Assembly: GCF_003711515.1 (NCBI RefSeq)
Contig: NW_021167085.1
Location: forward strand, 1,094,575-1,158,574
Length of the DNA stretch: 64,000 nucleotides
Direction: 5' to 3'
Origin: Sodiomyces alkalinus F11
Lineage: Eukaryota > Ascomycota > Sordariomycetes > Glomerellales > Plectosphaerellaceae
Shown here: piece after piece, positions 1 to 11,423 of the stretch
Layout of the letters: the number at the start of each line of letters is the position of its first letter
Position numbering within the stretch: the first letter of the stretch is position 1
Position numbers and translations under genes: made by a program
The notes under the pieces: generated by a model
Databases searched by the model: none
What the model was told of the DNA's origin: nothing
The model's input: only the letters and a program-made list of their open reading frames with translations

Positions 1-1022
1 CTTCGCCGCCGTTGTTGGCTTTCCCGTTGCCTTCGCCATTGCCATTGGCGCCGCCGGAGTTGCCGTCACCGCCGTCCGCGTCCGCATCGTACCGCATCTT
101 CTTGTAGCTTGAATCGGCAGCCTGTACTCGTATCTTACCACTGCCAAGCCCGGAGCTAGAGATTCGGAAGTCCGTGTCGTCGAGCAGCATGATGGCCATG
201 TCGACGCTTTGCGGCTTGAAAAAGACCACTAGGGCGTCGCCCTTGAAGCGCCCCTCGCTGTCCGTATACATCTTGATTCGCGGCCGGCCGCTGTCGATCT
301 CCTCTGCGATGACTCCCGCCTTGCGGGAGAAAACCTCGTGGACTTCCTCGGCTGTCGCGTCGGGAGGGAGGCCTGTCACGTAGACGGCCGTGTTCTGTCT
401 CGGTTGTGGGGGTTGCCTGGCTTTCTTGGCCGGTCTGCCTATTTTCTTCTTTGTGCTGCTGTTGCCTTCCTACAGTTCGCGCGAGGGACACATGGCCCCA
501 GGTCAGGTTAGTGTCTCTGTCCCTGTTCGTGACCCTTTGCCGTACTTCGTCTCCCGTCCATGCTATTCGGGCATTGCAGGGACTTCCATGGCATCATCCA
601 GGGAGACAAATAGCGAAGCGAAGCGCATAATGGGAAAAAGGAACTCTCGACAGCCCTCGCCACTTGTCCCTAAAGCGGACCGGATAGAGGGGGATCACGG
701 TGAACAAACATAGCCTAAGGTCTGCCTGTGCCGGATAAGAGGCGCAGCTTACCTCGCTTTCATGGGACGGTTCTTTTCGTTTCCTTGACGTCGTATCATC
801 CTCGCCCTGCGCCTCGCCAATTAGCGCATGGTGTTGCGCCTCGTCCCCATGTAGAGCCTCCTCTTCTGCGAGCACCCATTGTCCCGTCGCGGCATTGAAC
901 TCGAATTCGGTGCCATCGTCGTGGACAGCTAGGTACTTGTTGTCGAGCGTCGAGTATGAAATCCGATCATCTTGATCGAATTTATCTACAGAGGTAGGTA
1001 AGGGAGGTTGAATTTCGGCCAT
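1..1022 (-). CDS. CUS2/Tat-SF1-like U2 snRNP-associated splicing factor (partial)
   Basis: Two exons on the minus strand, 753-1022 and <1-469, joined across a phase-0 intron 470-752 (donor GTAAGC, acceptor GTAG). The reading frame is still open at base 1, so the C-terminus lies outside the window. Exon 1 encodes an N-terminal stretch (DGTEFEFNAATGQWV) like the head of Tat-SF1 proteins. Exon 2 holds an RRM: RNP2-like VYVTGLPPDAT near its start and RNP1-like GRFKGDALVVFF about 50 residues later. Family knowledge: CUS2/HTATSF1 binds SF3b155 and U2 snRNA and helps U2 fold and load during prespliceosome assembly in the nucleus. The sequence turns Gly/Asn/Asp-rich just before the window edge. The usual second, UHM-type RRM would be off-window, so RRM1 rests on sequence and the full identity is inferred. 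Confidence 0.85.
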
Positions 1023-1541
1023 GGCTTTCCTTCCGAGGCCAGAAGAACAGTTGTTGAGAAAGGAATAGCCTACAGGTTATAGAACACCCAGGAGACGAAA
1101 GGTGCTGGTTCTGGTTCAAGGTCCTGGTTCCAGGAACTTGAATTAGTCCCTTGGAGTGACGCTGGCTGGTTTGGTTGGTGGAGCACAGCAAGGGGACCCA
1201 CTTTGCCTCCAAACGGGATCGGATGGTTGTTCAACGTCGATGTATACAGTGTCTGTACCGTATCCAATACATGCCAGCGGGTTTCGGGGGGACATGTTCC
1301 AAGAAGCCCAAGGCCCTCAACAAAGCTGTGTTCATGATTCGTATGCAACTCATAGGTAACTTCGTAGACTGCACACAGAAATAACACAGGATTCGGTTCC
1401 GTAACGCACCACGTAGGTATTTTCATTAATAAACAGCGACATCCCGTGAAAGACCAGACCAACTATCCCGATGCCTGACCTGGAGTTGCATACTCCACCT
1501 CCAGTTTGCTACGATCACATGTAGGACAACCTCTTCAAAAC
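1023..1541. other. Intergenic, between CUS2-like and RPN13
   Basis: Tandem minus-strand neighbours flank this stretch. It must hold the RPN13 3' end and the CUS2-like promoter. Open frames on both strands here have no recognisable protein features. Confidence 0.6.
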
Positions 1542-3090
1542 CTATTGTCTTCGCTGCTCCTCCTCTTCTTTGACCGTCGTCTTCACGCCCTCAACGAAAG
1601 CCTCCACAGCCTCTCCACCTCCCAGAGGCATCCCCCCGCCCCTAATGTAACCACCGTTGGCTACTTTCACATTGAGAGCCTCCGCGATAGTGGGAAGCCC
1701 ACCATCCCGAAGAGCCATGGTGAGGCTGCCCAGAGCTTGGTGAAACTGTGGACTCCTAAGGACCTTCTGCAAGAGATTCTTCTTTTCTGCCAATCTCAGA
1801 GACGCCCTTGCTGCGGCTGCAGCTTCCGCGGACGGCTCGACATCTCCCGCATCTCCAGCGCCCGTGGCAAGGACCAAGACGGTAGGGGGCAGGAAGCCTA
1901 ATAAATTATCGGTAAAGGCCTCTGATGCCGATGCAAGCATGGGAATGGTAGTCTCGTTGGGCAGCAGGTGGTTTAGGTAGGGGTACGGCTTGTCAGCAGC
2001 CTGTTGTCCTCCAGACCGCGAGCTGCTGCCCAGACCAGCGTTGCCCTGTAACGACCGTAGAAAATTCTGCACAGCAGCATCGGCATCGGACGCGGGTGCG
2101 GTACGAGCCCCGCCGGCCGCTCTGGTATACCAGTTAGCAACAAGGCACAAGCATTGGGCGGGCGCTAAGGTGTCTCGATACCACAAAGAAATGCTCGCCC
2201 TGAATCATGATTGATATGGGATATTCTAATAAGTACAGCCATGCCAGAGTATTCAGGCAGTTGTCTTGTTTTGTTTTCACCCTGGGGCTCTTTCTGGGAT
2301 CGTATCGTGTCGACGAAAAGACACCAAAGCACCCCGTTACTGCGCGAGGCAGTCGAGTCGGGGTAATTGGAAGATGACCTACGCTCTGGCTCCGTCGCTT
2401 CCACCTTCTCTAGCATCCTCGCCTTCCTCTCGAATGTCACCTCCCGTCGCACCGTGGCCGGCACCGCCGTGACCTTCGACATCCTCCATGGTCTCGTCGT
2501 CGTCATTATCGCGGCGGTCGTCAACATTGCGCACCTGGCCCAACTCTTGTGTGGCGCTCACCTCCTCGCCTTGTAGTAGTCTGTTGACGATCTCCCCGAT
2601 TTTCTTGTCGCGCGGGCTGAACCAGCTCGGGTCTCCGTTCCTCGACTGGGGCTTCGACTGCAGCCAGAAGAAGTGGCGCGACGACGAGGAGGCAAACTTT
2701 AGGACGAAGATACGGCCGTTTGTCTTTGCGGAAGACTGGTCTGCCCATGTGTAGGGAACGAACTGGCCGTCGGTGGGAACCATGACTAGGTCAAGGTCGG
2801 GTTCGGTCATCGGAGCGCTTCGCTTGCGCCAGCAGAAGTGGATTAGGTCTGCACACAATTAGCGTCAACATTATACCTGTTGAATGGATGAGAGAAAACA
2901 GACCATCGTCAGAGTAGAGATAAATGTAGCCCTGAGCCGGCAGAGGTTTGACCTTGTTATCGTCTCTCTGCTCCTACATGGGTATTAGTAGAGCCAAGGT
3001 TTCGTCTGGGTATGTGAACATGAAAAGGGAACTTACATCGTTATACTCACAGGCGCCGGCCTTGAAAGTGATAAGAGGAACAATCGACAT
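1542..3090 (-). CDS. RPN13: 26S proteasome ubiquitin receptor Rpn13/ADRM1
   Basis: Four minus-strand exons: 3037-3090, 2904-2973, 2383-2848 and 1542-2121, giving 389 aa. The product is a proteasomal ubiquitin receptor that docks on Rpn2 and recruits the deubiquitinase Uch37. The N-terminal Pru domain (about residues 1-115) shows the expected ITFKAGACE start, GYIYLYSDDDLIHFCW, and FFWLQSK. An acidic, Asp/Glu/Gly-rich linker follows. The C-terminal third, with SLRLAEKKNLLQKVLRSPQF, is the DEUBAD Uch37-binding domain; budding yeast Rpn13 lacks this part, but filamentous fungi keep it. The last intron (2122-2382) uses donor GTAGGT, a GCTAAC branch and acceptor ACCAG. All four phases agree. It faces EF-1beta across a 534-nt divergent spacer. 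Confidence 0.93.
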
Positions 3091-3624
3091 CGTTACAAGT
3101 GGTTGAGCGTACCAGGAAGAAAGAAGTATACAAATGGAAGAGAAGCTGTGCAGTGTTGAGTCGAGCAGGAAAACGAAGGCATGCAAGTTCCTTCAGCTGT
3201 ATTCTCAGGTTGACACTGTTTGGGTAATTGGAGCTCCAACGGAGTTACGTAGAGCTCTGTGCCTAGGTACCTGTAGGTATCCGTACCTTAGTAAGAAGGC
3301 AAGGTAAGGCTGCACGAGTCCGCTTATGTGGTTGGCGGGCCGAATCTAATCCGAGGCGAGATGCGTCCGAGGCGGGCGGGTGGGGCAGGACAAGGGTTCC
3401 GAGTTCTATTCCGTTCCTGTTGGGCAAGAGCGGGGTGGGTGGTCTGTAACGAGATGAGGGGCCCGTGCTGGGGAAAAGAAGGAAGTAAAAATTTCCCAAC
3501 CCCCACCTCAATCTCTCCCTCTTAATACAACAACAACAACATTCTCCTTTCTTCTTTTCCATCTTCCTTCTTTCTCAAATCCAACCCTTTTCTATTTTCC
3601 CTAAAGCCACCTCCCTTCGTAACA
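3091..3624. promoter_or_regulatory. Divergent promoter RPN13 / EF-1beta with CT-rich leader
   Basis: The 534 nt between the two start codons must hold both promoters. The EF-1beta side (about 3489-3624) is strongly pyrimidine-rich and contains a short CAA repeat near 3530. CT-rich leaders of this kind are common upstream of highly expressed fungal genes. The start context is AACAATGGGC. A GGTACC-type motif lies near 3266. Confidence 0.55.
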
Positions 3625-4727
3625 ATGGGCTTCGCGGACCTTGTCACCGACGCCGGTGCTGCCAGTACGTCCTTGCGACCTCCAGCGACTTCTCTTGATC
3701 GTTTGCTAATAGGAGATTAAGCGCTCAACGGCTGGCTCACCGAACGTTCTTACATTGTTGGGTATGTTTTCCCCTCTGAATGCTATCTATTCTACCTCGT
3801 AGCCCTTGTACAGACTCCGTGTCTGGTTTCGGGCGGATCCCCGGCACTCTGATGAGAAATTTTGGTCCGTGTTTCTGAAGCGGACTCAAGACCCGCGAAC
3901 TGAAGTCACAACCCAGCGTTTCACGCAACTCTGATCTTTTGCCTTTGTTCCCTTTTCTCTTGTTACGCCACGCGACTCGAAGAAGCGCCTGACTGACAAT
4001 CCCTCTTCAGCAACTCCCCGTCTCAGGCCGATGTTGCCGTCTACAAAGCCCTGAGCTCCTCCCCCAACGAGGAGAAGTACCCCCACGCCGCCAGATGGTA
4101 CAAGCACATCTCTACTTACGAGAGTGACTTCGCCACCCTCCCCGGTGACGCCACCAAGTCTTATTCCGTCTACGGTCCTGAGTCTGGCGAGGCCACCTTG
4201 AACCCTGCCAAGGCCGCTGATGAGGACGACGAGGACGTCGACCTGTTCGGCAGCGACGAGGAGGAGGATGCCGAAGCTGCCCGCATTCGCGATGAGCGCC
4301 TGGCAGAGTACAAGAAGAAGAAGGAGTCCAAGCCCAAGCCAGCTGCCAAGTCCATCGTCACCATGGACATCAAACCCTGGGGTGTGTAATCATGCCATCA
4401 GCTGTTGTAGGAAAGCCGAAATAAGCTAACATGACTGTAGACGACGAGACCGACATGGCTGCCCTTGAGGCGGCGGTCCGTGGTATCGAGAAGGACGGCC
4501 TCGTCTGGGGTGCGTCCCAGCTTGTGGCTCTTGGCTACGGCATCAAGAAGCTCCAGATCAACATGGTCGTTGAGGATGAGAAGATCAGCGTGAGCGATCT
4601 CCAGGAAGAGATCGAGGAGTTCGAGGACTACGTCCAGTCCACCGATGTTGTAAGTTGCCGCTTTGCACGACTGTCCAACTGGTTCATGTGCTAATACACT
4701 TTCCAGGCTGCTATGCAGAAGCTTTAA
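3625..4727 (+). CDS. EFB1: Translation elongation factor 1-beta (eEF1B alpha, GEF of eEF1A)
   Basis: Five exons: 3625-3664, 3722-3761, 4011-4381, 4441-4649 and 4707-4727, giving 226 aa. It is the nucleotide-exchange factor that reloads eEF1A with GTP during translation. The N-terminal GST-like part carries RSYIVG and [15 protein letters not shown] central acidic/charged region has [10 protein letters not shown]. The C-terminal exchange domain begins at [15 protein letters not shown] and ends in AAMQKL. Length is normal for the family. The first intron is odd: its only frame-keeping acceptor is AAG at 3719-3721, downstream of two closer AGs. The second intron is long (249 nt). Expression is expected to be high, in line with the CT-rich leader. 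Confidence 0.95.
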
Positions 4728-5530
4728 GCAATGCGATCAACGAATTGGGAGGTATGACTGGTTTATGAGGCATGATGGGTAGTGGGCATGGAAATTCAAA
4801 GGAATTGGGAGGCACGGCAATTGGTAACCCTGGGAGGGTTTTCTGCGCATCGGAACTTGCCTACCATAGACTTCCACGAACATGCGATGATGATGAATGG
4901 AATAAAACAATAGGCAACTATACGGAATTCGGGTCAGGCTGGCTAGCCGGTGCATTATGAGAAAACATTAGCATCAGCTCGTCATGTTGTCGAGCTTGAA
5001 TGATCAAAGCAACCCACGTAAAAACGAGATCAGATTTTGATCATGGTCACTTGCAATCACTCTTCGGACAGACTACGCCAATGGGATGTCAGAGATGGAG
5101 TGGGAGCACGAACATGTAGACGGAACTTGAACGCGTTTCGTGCTTGTGGATGTATTCACTCTATTGATTTATAGCCATGGCTCGAAGGAACATGAATGGA
5201 AGAAAAATTCAAGTCGCTCCAGGTGGCAGGCAGACGTTAGGGATATTAAGGTATGGGGAGGATAGGTGGTGGGGTCATGGTGAGTACCTACTCTTTTCCC
5301 GATTAGGGTGCCCCAATCTGGAGTGTGCGACAGTGTCTGGATGTACCTCAGGTACAGTACCCGAAATGCGGATACGCCGTCCCTTCCTTAGGTTCGAATC
5401 AGTGAGGGGCTCAATTCACGAATTCCTGGGTGCGAGGCAGCATCACCGTGCTTTCCCCGCCCAATATTGCCTGCATGTCCGCGCAGCTATTGTTGACGTA
5501 CTCCGAAGGGACCTCGATCGGACATCCCAG
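4728..5530. other. Intergenic, EF-1beta 3' end and PSF1 leader
   Basis: No separate gene seen. The frame upstream of the PSF1 start codon is open from 5177, in register with PSF1, but its 118 codons show no conserved features and are treated as 5' leader. Confidence 0.55.
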
Positions 5531-6354
5531 ATGTATGGCGATTTAGGCAACAAGTTGGTTCGACAACCCCGCGTGTGCAGTGCATGGGGGGCATTGGCTA
5601 ACGCTCTACAGGTACAACATGCCAAGCGGACACAGAACCTCGCGCACCTACCGCCCTACCAAGCCGAGATTGTACGCGCCGTGACGCGTGAAGTCCGGGA
5701 CCTGGACAAAGATGTGACGGAGCTTCTCGAACCTTTTCAAGGGTCATTCGATCCCTCGGCGGACCAAGCGACGGCGTGCACGCTCCTCGTAAACCACCTT
5801 TCGATGCGGAGGAACAAGCGGTGCCTCCTGGCCTACCATCGAACGCGAACCGATAAGCTGGAGGAGATGGTGTGGAACGGCGTCGACGTGCTTGATCTAT
5901 GCGGGCAGCAGGTCAGGGCTGGCGACTCGGGAGGAGGGGCTTCTCACGCGGGGACCAGGATGAGCAGCGTCGACGGGGCGACAAGCAGCCTCAGCCCGCA
6001 AGAGGATGAATATGTCAGGCAATACGGGGACCTGCTGGCGGCGTATAAGGGTCAGTGGACGGATATTGACCTGACGGGAAGCCTGGAGCCGCCGCGGGAC
6101 CTATTCATCGACGTTCGGGTTTTGAAGGATGCCGGGGAAATCCAGACAGAGTATGGGTATGTGCTGGCGCGTGTTTCTCCTTGCTTTCGTGGGTGTTTGC
6201 CTTCCGCCGTCTTCCCTGGTATCTACGCTGCGTCCACGTTTCTGACTTGATCATTGGCAGTGCCATTACCCTCACCAAGAACAGCCAATTTTATGTCCGA
6301 CAGGGTGACGTCGAGCGGCTAATAGCCCAGGGATATTTACAAAAACTTGGCTGA
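5531..6354 (+). CDS. PSF1: DNA replication complex GINS subunit Psf1
   Basis: Three exons: 5531-5557, 5612-6156 and 6261-6354, giving 221 aa, the usual Psf1 size. GINS joins Cdc45 and MCM2-7 in the CMG replicative helicase. The start is set at MYGDLGNKL, the expected family N-terminus. The A-domain core (AKRTQNLAHLPPYQ, LDKDVTELLEPF, TLLVNHLSMRRNKRCLLAYHRTR) is clear, and the C-terminal B-domain ends ITLTKNSQFYVRQGDVERLI. The first intron is only 54 nt, a multiple of three with no stop. It is inferred because it restores NKL-VQHAKRTQN, but its donor GTTCGA is weak; branch GGCTAACG and acceptor CTACAG are good. The second intron uses GTATGT and GGCAG. Confidence 0.93.
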
Positions 6355-7701
6355 GGAAATGGATCTTGACGCGCGCACTCTACTTCTTCTCTACCTTATA
6401 AAACCTGTTCTCTCTCCCTCTCTCCCCCCACACACACACAAACACACAAATACAAAAAAGAAAAGGAAAAAGAAAAAGAAAACGAAGAAGTTCAATGCGG
6501 GCTGGCGCACGAAATTGCGTTGTTCTACGGGTATAGATAAGCACATGTCTGGCATAGTGACCGGTACGATGTTGATGCATTCCTGTGCTGTCGATGCTTA
6601 ACGCAGAGGTCGGGCGAACTAGTGAACAGATGCATCGTGTTGTGGTGACAGTCTGCATACGCCCATGCACTTCGTACCTATGCCGGAGGTCCAGTCGGCG
6701 TACATGCAGAACATCAACTGAAACCCCCCTTGCCACGGTGACTCGATGCGAGGAACATCGGAGAAAGTCACCATTTGCACACGACTTTCTCCATATCAGG
6801 TGGTGGAACCATGTTGACATAGCCCAGTCGTACCACTGTACCCACCTCAATTAATTGACATCTCCAATTTGCGATTTGTTCCCCTCGACTGTAGCAAGTG
6901 GCAGGACATGTCTTCTCAAAAGTATGCCGGACGGGTACACTTTAATCAATACGGTAGGTACATACCATGATATTTAGCCCAATTAACCCAAGGATTTGCA
7001 TCAATACAAGTTCGCAGGACGACTTGAAGGGAAGGGAGGGGGGGTGGCGGAAAAAGAGAAGAAAAGAAAACGAAAGGAAGAAGAGGCATGACGCAATCGA
7101 AGCCTAATGGGAGACGTTTATGCCGGTAAATGCGGGGCCATAGCAGAGTCAAGGTCTAGCGTCCTGCATATCCGACCTAGCTGCTGTAGATACCTACTTG
7201 GTAGGTATCGTGCTGCAGAGCTCATGCTGAGCTGTACCCGATCGGAATAGATCCGTCTGAGCCGCTTCAAACTACCTTACCAACGATACAACCACACTCC
7301 ATCTTGTCTATCTAAGGTATCCTATCATTTCTTAGCGTTCCCTCCAATGCGTATCGTCCTCTAGTCCATTTTTTCCCTCGTTATCAGTAGCAAATCGCAA
7401 AACTGATGGCCCTGTTGTTCGACGTATGAGTTGGATCAATCTCAAGGATTCCTCGCTACGAGGATATTTGTTTGCCTCCCGCCCGTTGTAGTTTCGACCA
7501 CTACCTTATCCCCATCCATTTTTTTATTTTCGGAATGGCCATGCCCTAGACCCAATTCGAGGTTTGACTCGATTCTCCTCGACTCCGCTAGCTAGCAAGG
7601 AGAAAAAAAAAAACTACTCGGCTTTCTGCCAGATATCTCCAGTGCCGTCTGTGAGGACTACTATTATCTGCGCCATTGGCCTATGAGATGTTGATCCGAT
7701 C
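6355..7701. other. Intergenic with low-complexity tracts
   Basis: No gene recognised. It holds a CA-rich then purine-rich tract (about 6421-6490), a second purine tract (about 7025-7085), a perfect short inverted repeat (7189-7209), and presumably the promoter of the transporter downstream. Confidence 0.55.
7189..7209. repeat. Perfect inverted repeat, 9-bp arms, 3-nt loop
   Basis: GATACCTAC, loop TTG, then GTAGGTATC. The arms are exact reverse complements. It belongs to the same TACCTAC/GTAGGTA motif family that recurs in other intergenic stretches of the window. Confidence 0.8.
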
Positions 7702-10700
7702 ATGTCCTCTCCAAACTTCGGCTTTACTCCATGGCGAAGACGCGCCTCGTCCCTGACATTACAATCGCATGGTCGCGAGGACGTAGGGCCATCGCCTACA
7801 GGCAGCCCTGCTCACAGTGTTCATCCGACAACGGCTGATGGCTCGAGGCCATTGCCCACCTTTGCCACCTCTGTACCGAGAGAACCCATCCGATCCTTCA
7901 TCCACAGTTCCCTCCGGGACGATCTCGGTAAGCCAGCCCTCTTCAGCTCACCTGACGTCCCTAGCTAGCCTCGTGCTATTGGGACCAATGCTAACCGTAA
8001 GAGCAGGCCCTGCCCACATAGTTGAGGATGCTCGTAGCGTTCGCGAAGACACCGCAGAGTTGGCCTCCTATCTTCTATCCGACAAGAGAAACATCCCGCA
8101 AGCTCCCGCGTTCTTGACTCGTCGACGCTCCCAGACACCTCTACCACTGCCACCGCCGCAACTTCGAACGCCTGAGATTCACGACGTCACTTCCGTCACA
8201 GGCCCGGAACTTCCTCACTCTGCGGCCGACACAATACAGGAGGTCTCGGAACCTTCATCTCCAACTGAAGAACGACACTGGGATGAAGATGGGGACGGAG
8301 AAGGCGTGCCGGACGAAGGCCCGTCCATGTTGACGAACCTGTTGCGCAAGTCCCCTCCCCAGTCGCGTCATGGCATATCCCCCGAACGTCCCGCAGAAGC
8401 GGGAAGGTCGGCTGTGCGAAAGCGCTCACATTCAGGCGAGAGGAATGGGGAACAACCAAGCCCAGATAGTGTCGACGAAGAAGCAAGCGAACACACGCCC
8501 CTCCTCAAGAAGCAGCCTTCTGCCGAGACTCAACACACCAATGGGAGGGACACTCTAGAGGACGTCGAAAGCCAGAAACCCGAGACGCGGAGGCGGTGGC
8601 TAGGCAGGATAAGGAACGCCGGCCGACGCGTCCAGACTCGATGCGTGCATGCGGCCAAAGCTGCTACGAATCCCAGCATCTGGACGCCTACAGCTCTCTG
8701 GCGTAATCTGGTGGTAACGCCGGCTTCGTGTCTGCCTGCGGTCATGGTCGGACTTTTGCTCAACGTTCTCGATGCACTATCTTACGGTGAGTTCTTGTCT
8801 TGTGACGAGATCGAAATCCGGGTCTTACTTAGATGGACACCAGGCTAACGCTGGCTATTCAGGAATGATTCTGTTTCCCCTGGGCAAGCCCATCTTCGCA
8901 CATCTTGGCTCAGCTGGCATCTCCATCTTTTACGTCAGCACCATTGTTTCCCAGCTCATATTCTCGTCTCGCAGCAAATTCAGGGGTGCGGTCGGATCAG
9001 AACTGGTATATTCTCCCCCGTCTTGTGTTGGACCTTGATTGGCAGTACTTTGCTAAGCTCTGGACACAGATCGAAGTTGTTCCCTTCTTCCACAATATGG
9101 CCCAAACTATCACCGACATTATTGGCCAAGACGAACCCGACGCCGTGATCGCCACAACAATCACGTCTTACGCTCTCAGCTCTATGGTCACAGGAACCGT
9201 CTTCTATCTTATGGGCAAGTACAATTTTGGCTACATGGTTGGGTTTATTCCGAGGCACATCCTCATCGGATGTATCGGCGGCGTCGGTTGGTTCCTCGTT
9301 GCTACTGGCTTCGAAGTATCGGCTCGTCTGAGCGGCAGCCTCGAATACGACCTGGAGACCTTGCGCAAACTGATTCAGCCCGACACGGTCCTCCTCTGGG
9401 CTTTCCCCCTCTTGTTGGCCATCATCCTCTTCTATGGCCAATCCAGGGTGGCTTCCAAGTACTTCCTACCCCTCTACATCATCGCCATCCCGGCCATATT
9501 CTATTTCTTTGTGGCCGTCATTGAACCCCTGAATGTCGATCATCTTCGTGACAACGGCTGGATTTTCGACGGCCCACCGGCAGACGAACCCTGGTGGTAT
9601 TTCTGGACCTTGTACAGTGAGTTGCCTCTGGGAAGTTCCCGCCTTCCCCTCTCTTTCTCCGCCCCCCAGTCTCTGACGAACGGATTCCAGAATTTCACCT
9701 CGTGCGGTGGGATGCCGTGATGGATACAGTGCCTGCCATGCTGGCGCTCACGTTCTTTGGAATTCTCCATGTCCCCATCAATGTGCCCGCATTGGCGTTG
9801 CAAACTGGTGAGGACCACGTGGATCTCGACAAGGAGCTCAAGCTCCACGGCTATTCCAACTTCTTCTCCGGGCTGGCGGGCAGCATTCAGAACTACCTGG
9901 TCTACGCCAACACCGTCTTCTTCATGCGGTCTGGCGGTGACAGCCGTCTCGCCGGGTTCATGCTGGCAGCAATGACTTTCGGCGTCATGACCGTGGGGCC
10001 CACCATCATCGGGTTCATACCCGTCATGATGGTCGGAACCCTCATTTTTGACCTCGGGTTCGAACTTCTGCTAGAGGCTGTGTGGCTGCCGAGGAAGAAG
10101 CTGAAGGTGGCTGAATACTTGACGGTCAGTGAGCTCCCCTCCCCCTTTTTTTTTACTTCTTCCCACAAAATCCCTTCAATGTGCTTGAAAAAGACGCGGC
10201 TGTTAACATCTACTTCTTTTTAGGTGATTGCAATCGTGCTCATCATGGGCATCTACGATTTTGTCATCGGAATAGGCGTAGGCATTTTGCTTGCCTTCAT
10301 CTCCCTGATCATTCAGACATCCAGGGTACCTGCTGTCCGAGCAAGCTACAACGGCGACATTGTGGGATCAACCGTCCGTCGTAACCCTTCTCAGCATCGG
10401 TATCTGCAGAAGGCCAGACGGCAGATCTACATCGTCAAGTTGACGGGATTCCTGTTCTTCGGCACCATCGTGAGCGTGGAAGAGAAAATCAGGGCATTGA
10501 TAGAGGACGACACGTTCTCGGAACGACCCATCAAGTTCCTGGTGCTGGATCTGTACCACGTCACCGGACTGGACTACTCGGCCGGGGAGGCATTCAACAC
10601 CATCAGTCGGTTGTTGGACAACAAGGGCGTCATACTCGTCATCAGCGGAGTAGACGCGGAGAGTAACCTGGGGCGCACCCTGCGGGCCGTAGGTCTCGGC

Positions 10701-11423
10701 AACGGATCTGTCGAGGTGACTCTGCTCCCGGACCTCAACTCGGCACTGGAGAGCTGCGAGAACGAGCTCCTCAAGACGCTGTACGCCAGCGAGGAAGAGT
10801 TCCACGGAGGTCCTCGCAATGCGCCATCCTCGAGCTTGGATGTACCGACCAAGTCGCCTCTCAGCTCTCCGCCGGAACTAGTGCTGAATTCGCCGCGGCA
10901 GAGCCATCTGCACGCGGCCGCCAAGGACGTGCTCAGCAGCACAGAAACGTGGCGGAGCACGCGGTGGCGGAGCTTCAAGGAGCCGCTCCGGCTCATGCTG
11001 CAGATCTTCCAAAGCGTGAGCAAGCAGAACGAGGACTTTTGGTTCCGGGCCACGTCGTACTTCGTCCGCAAAGAATACGCCGCCGGGACGGTGCTGTTCC
11101 GGCGGGGGGACCCGGCCGACGGGTTCTACCTGGTGGAGGAGGGCATCCTGCGGGCCGAGTACGACTTGCCGCAGGGCTGGCTGGCCGAGAGCATCGTGGC
11201 CGGGACGACGTGCGGCGAGCTGCCGTTCTTCTCGGAGACGGATCGCACGGCGGACGTGGTGGTGGAGCGGGATTGCGTGGTCTGGTTGATAGACAAGGAG
11301 GGCTGGAGCAAGTTGCAGAAGGACGAGCCGGAGGTCACGCGGGAGCTTTTGCGTATTTCGCTGAAGCTCACGAGCGAGAGGATGAGCTCCATTACTGCGT
11401 ACACACTGACGATGGCGGGCTGA
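7702..11423 (+). CDS. SulP-family transporter with STAS and cNMP-binding domains (Vsb1/YGR125W-like)
   Basis: Six exons: 7702-7927, 8007-8786, 8863-9005, 9070-9616, 9691-10124 and 10224-11423, giving 1109 aa. A long Ser/Pro-rich cytosolic N-terminus (about residues 1-330) precedes a SulP membrane core (about 350-735). The core includes SYGMILFPLGKP, GSELIEVVPFFHNMAQTI, the GFIPRHILIGCIGGVGWFL segment and FGVMTVGPTIIGFIP. A STAS domain follows (LVLDLYHVTGLDYSAGEAF). The C-terminus holds a cyclic-nucleotide-binding fold (about 970-1100) with FRRGDPADGFYLVEEG and CGELPFFSETDRTADV. Family knowledge: the yeast relative Vsb1 sits in the vacuole membrane and is needed for vacuolar basic amino acid storage, not sulfate uptake. 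The membrane location here is inferred. Confidence 0.88.

Noticed and set aside
5177..5530. 118-codon N-terminal extension of Psf1
   Set aside because: Psf1 proteins start at MYGDLGNKL; the extension has no conserved character.
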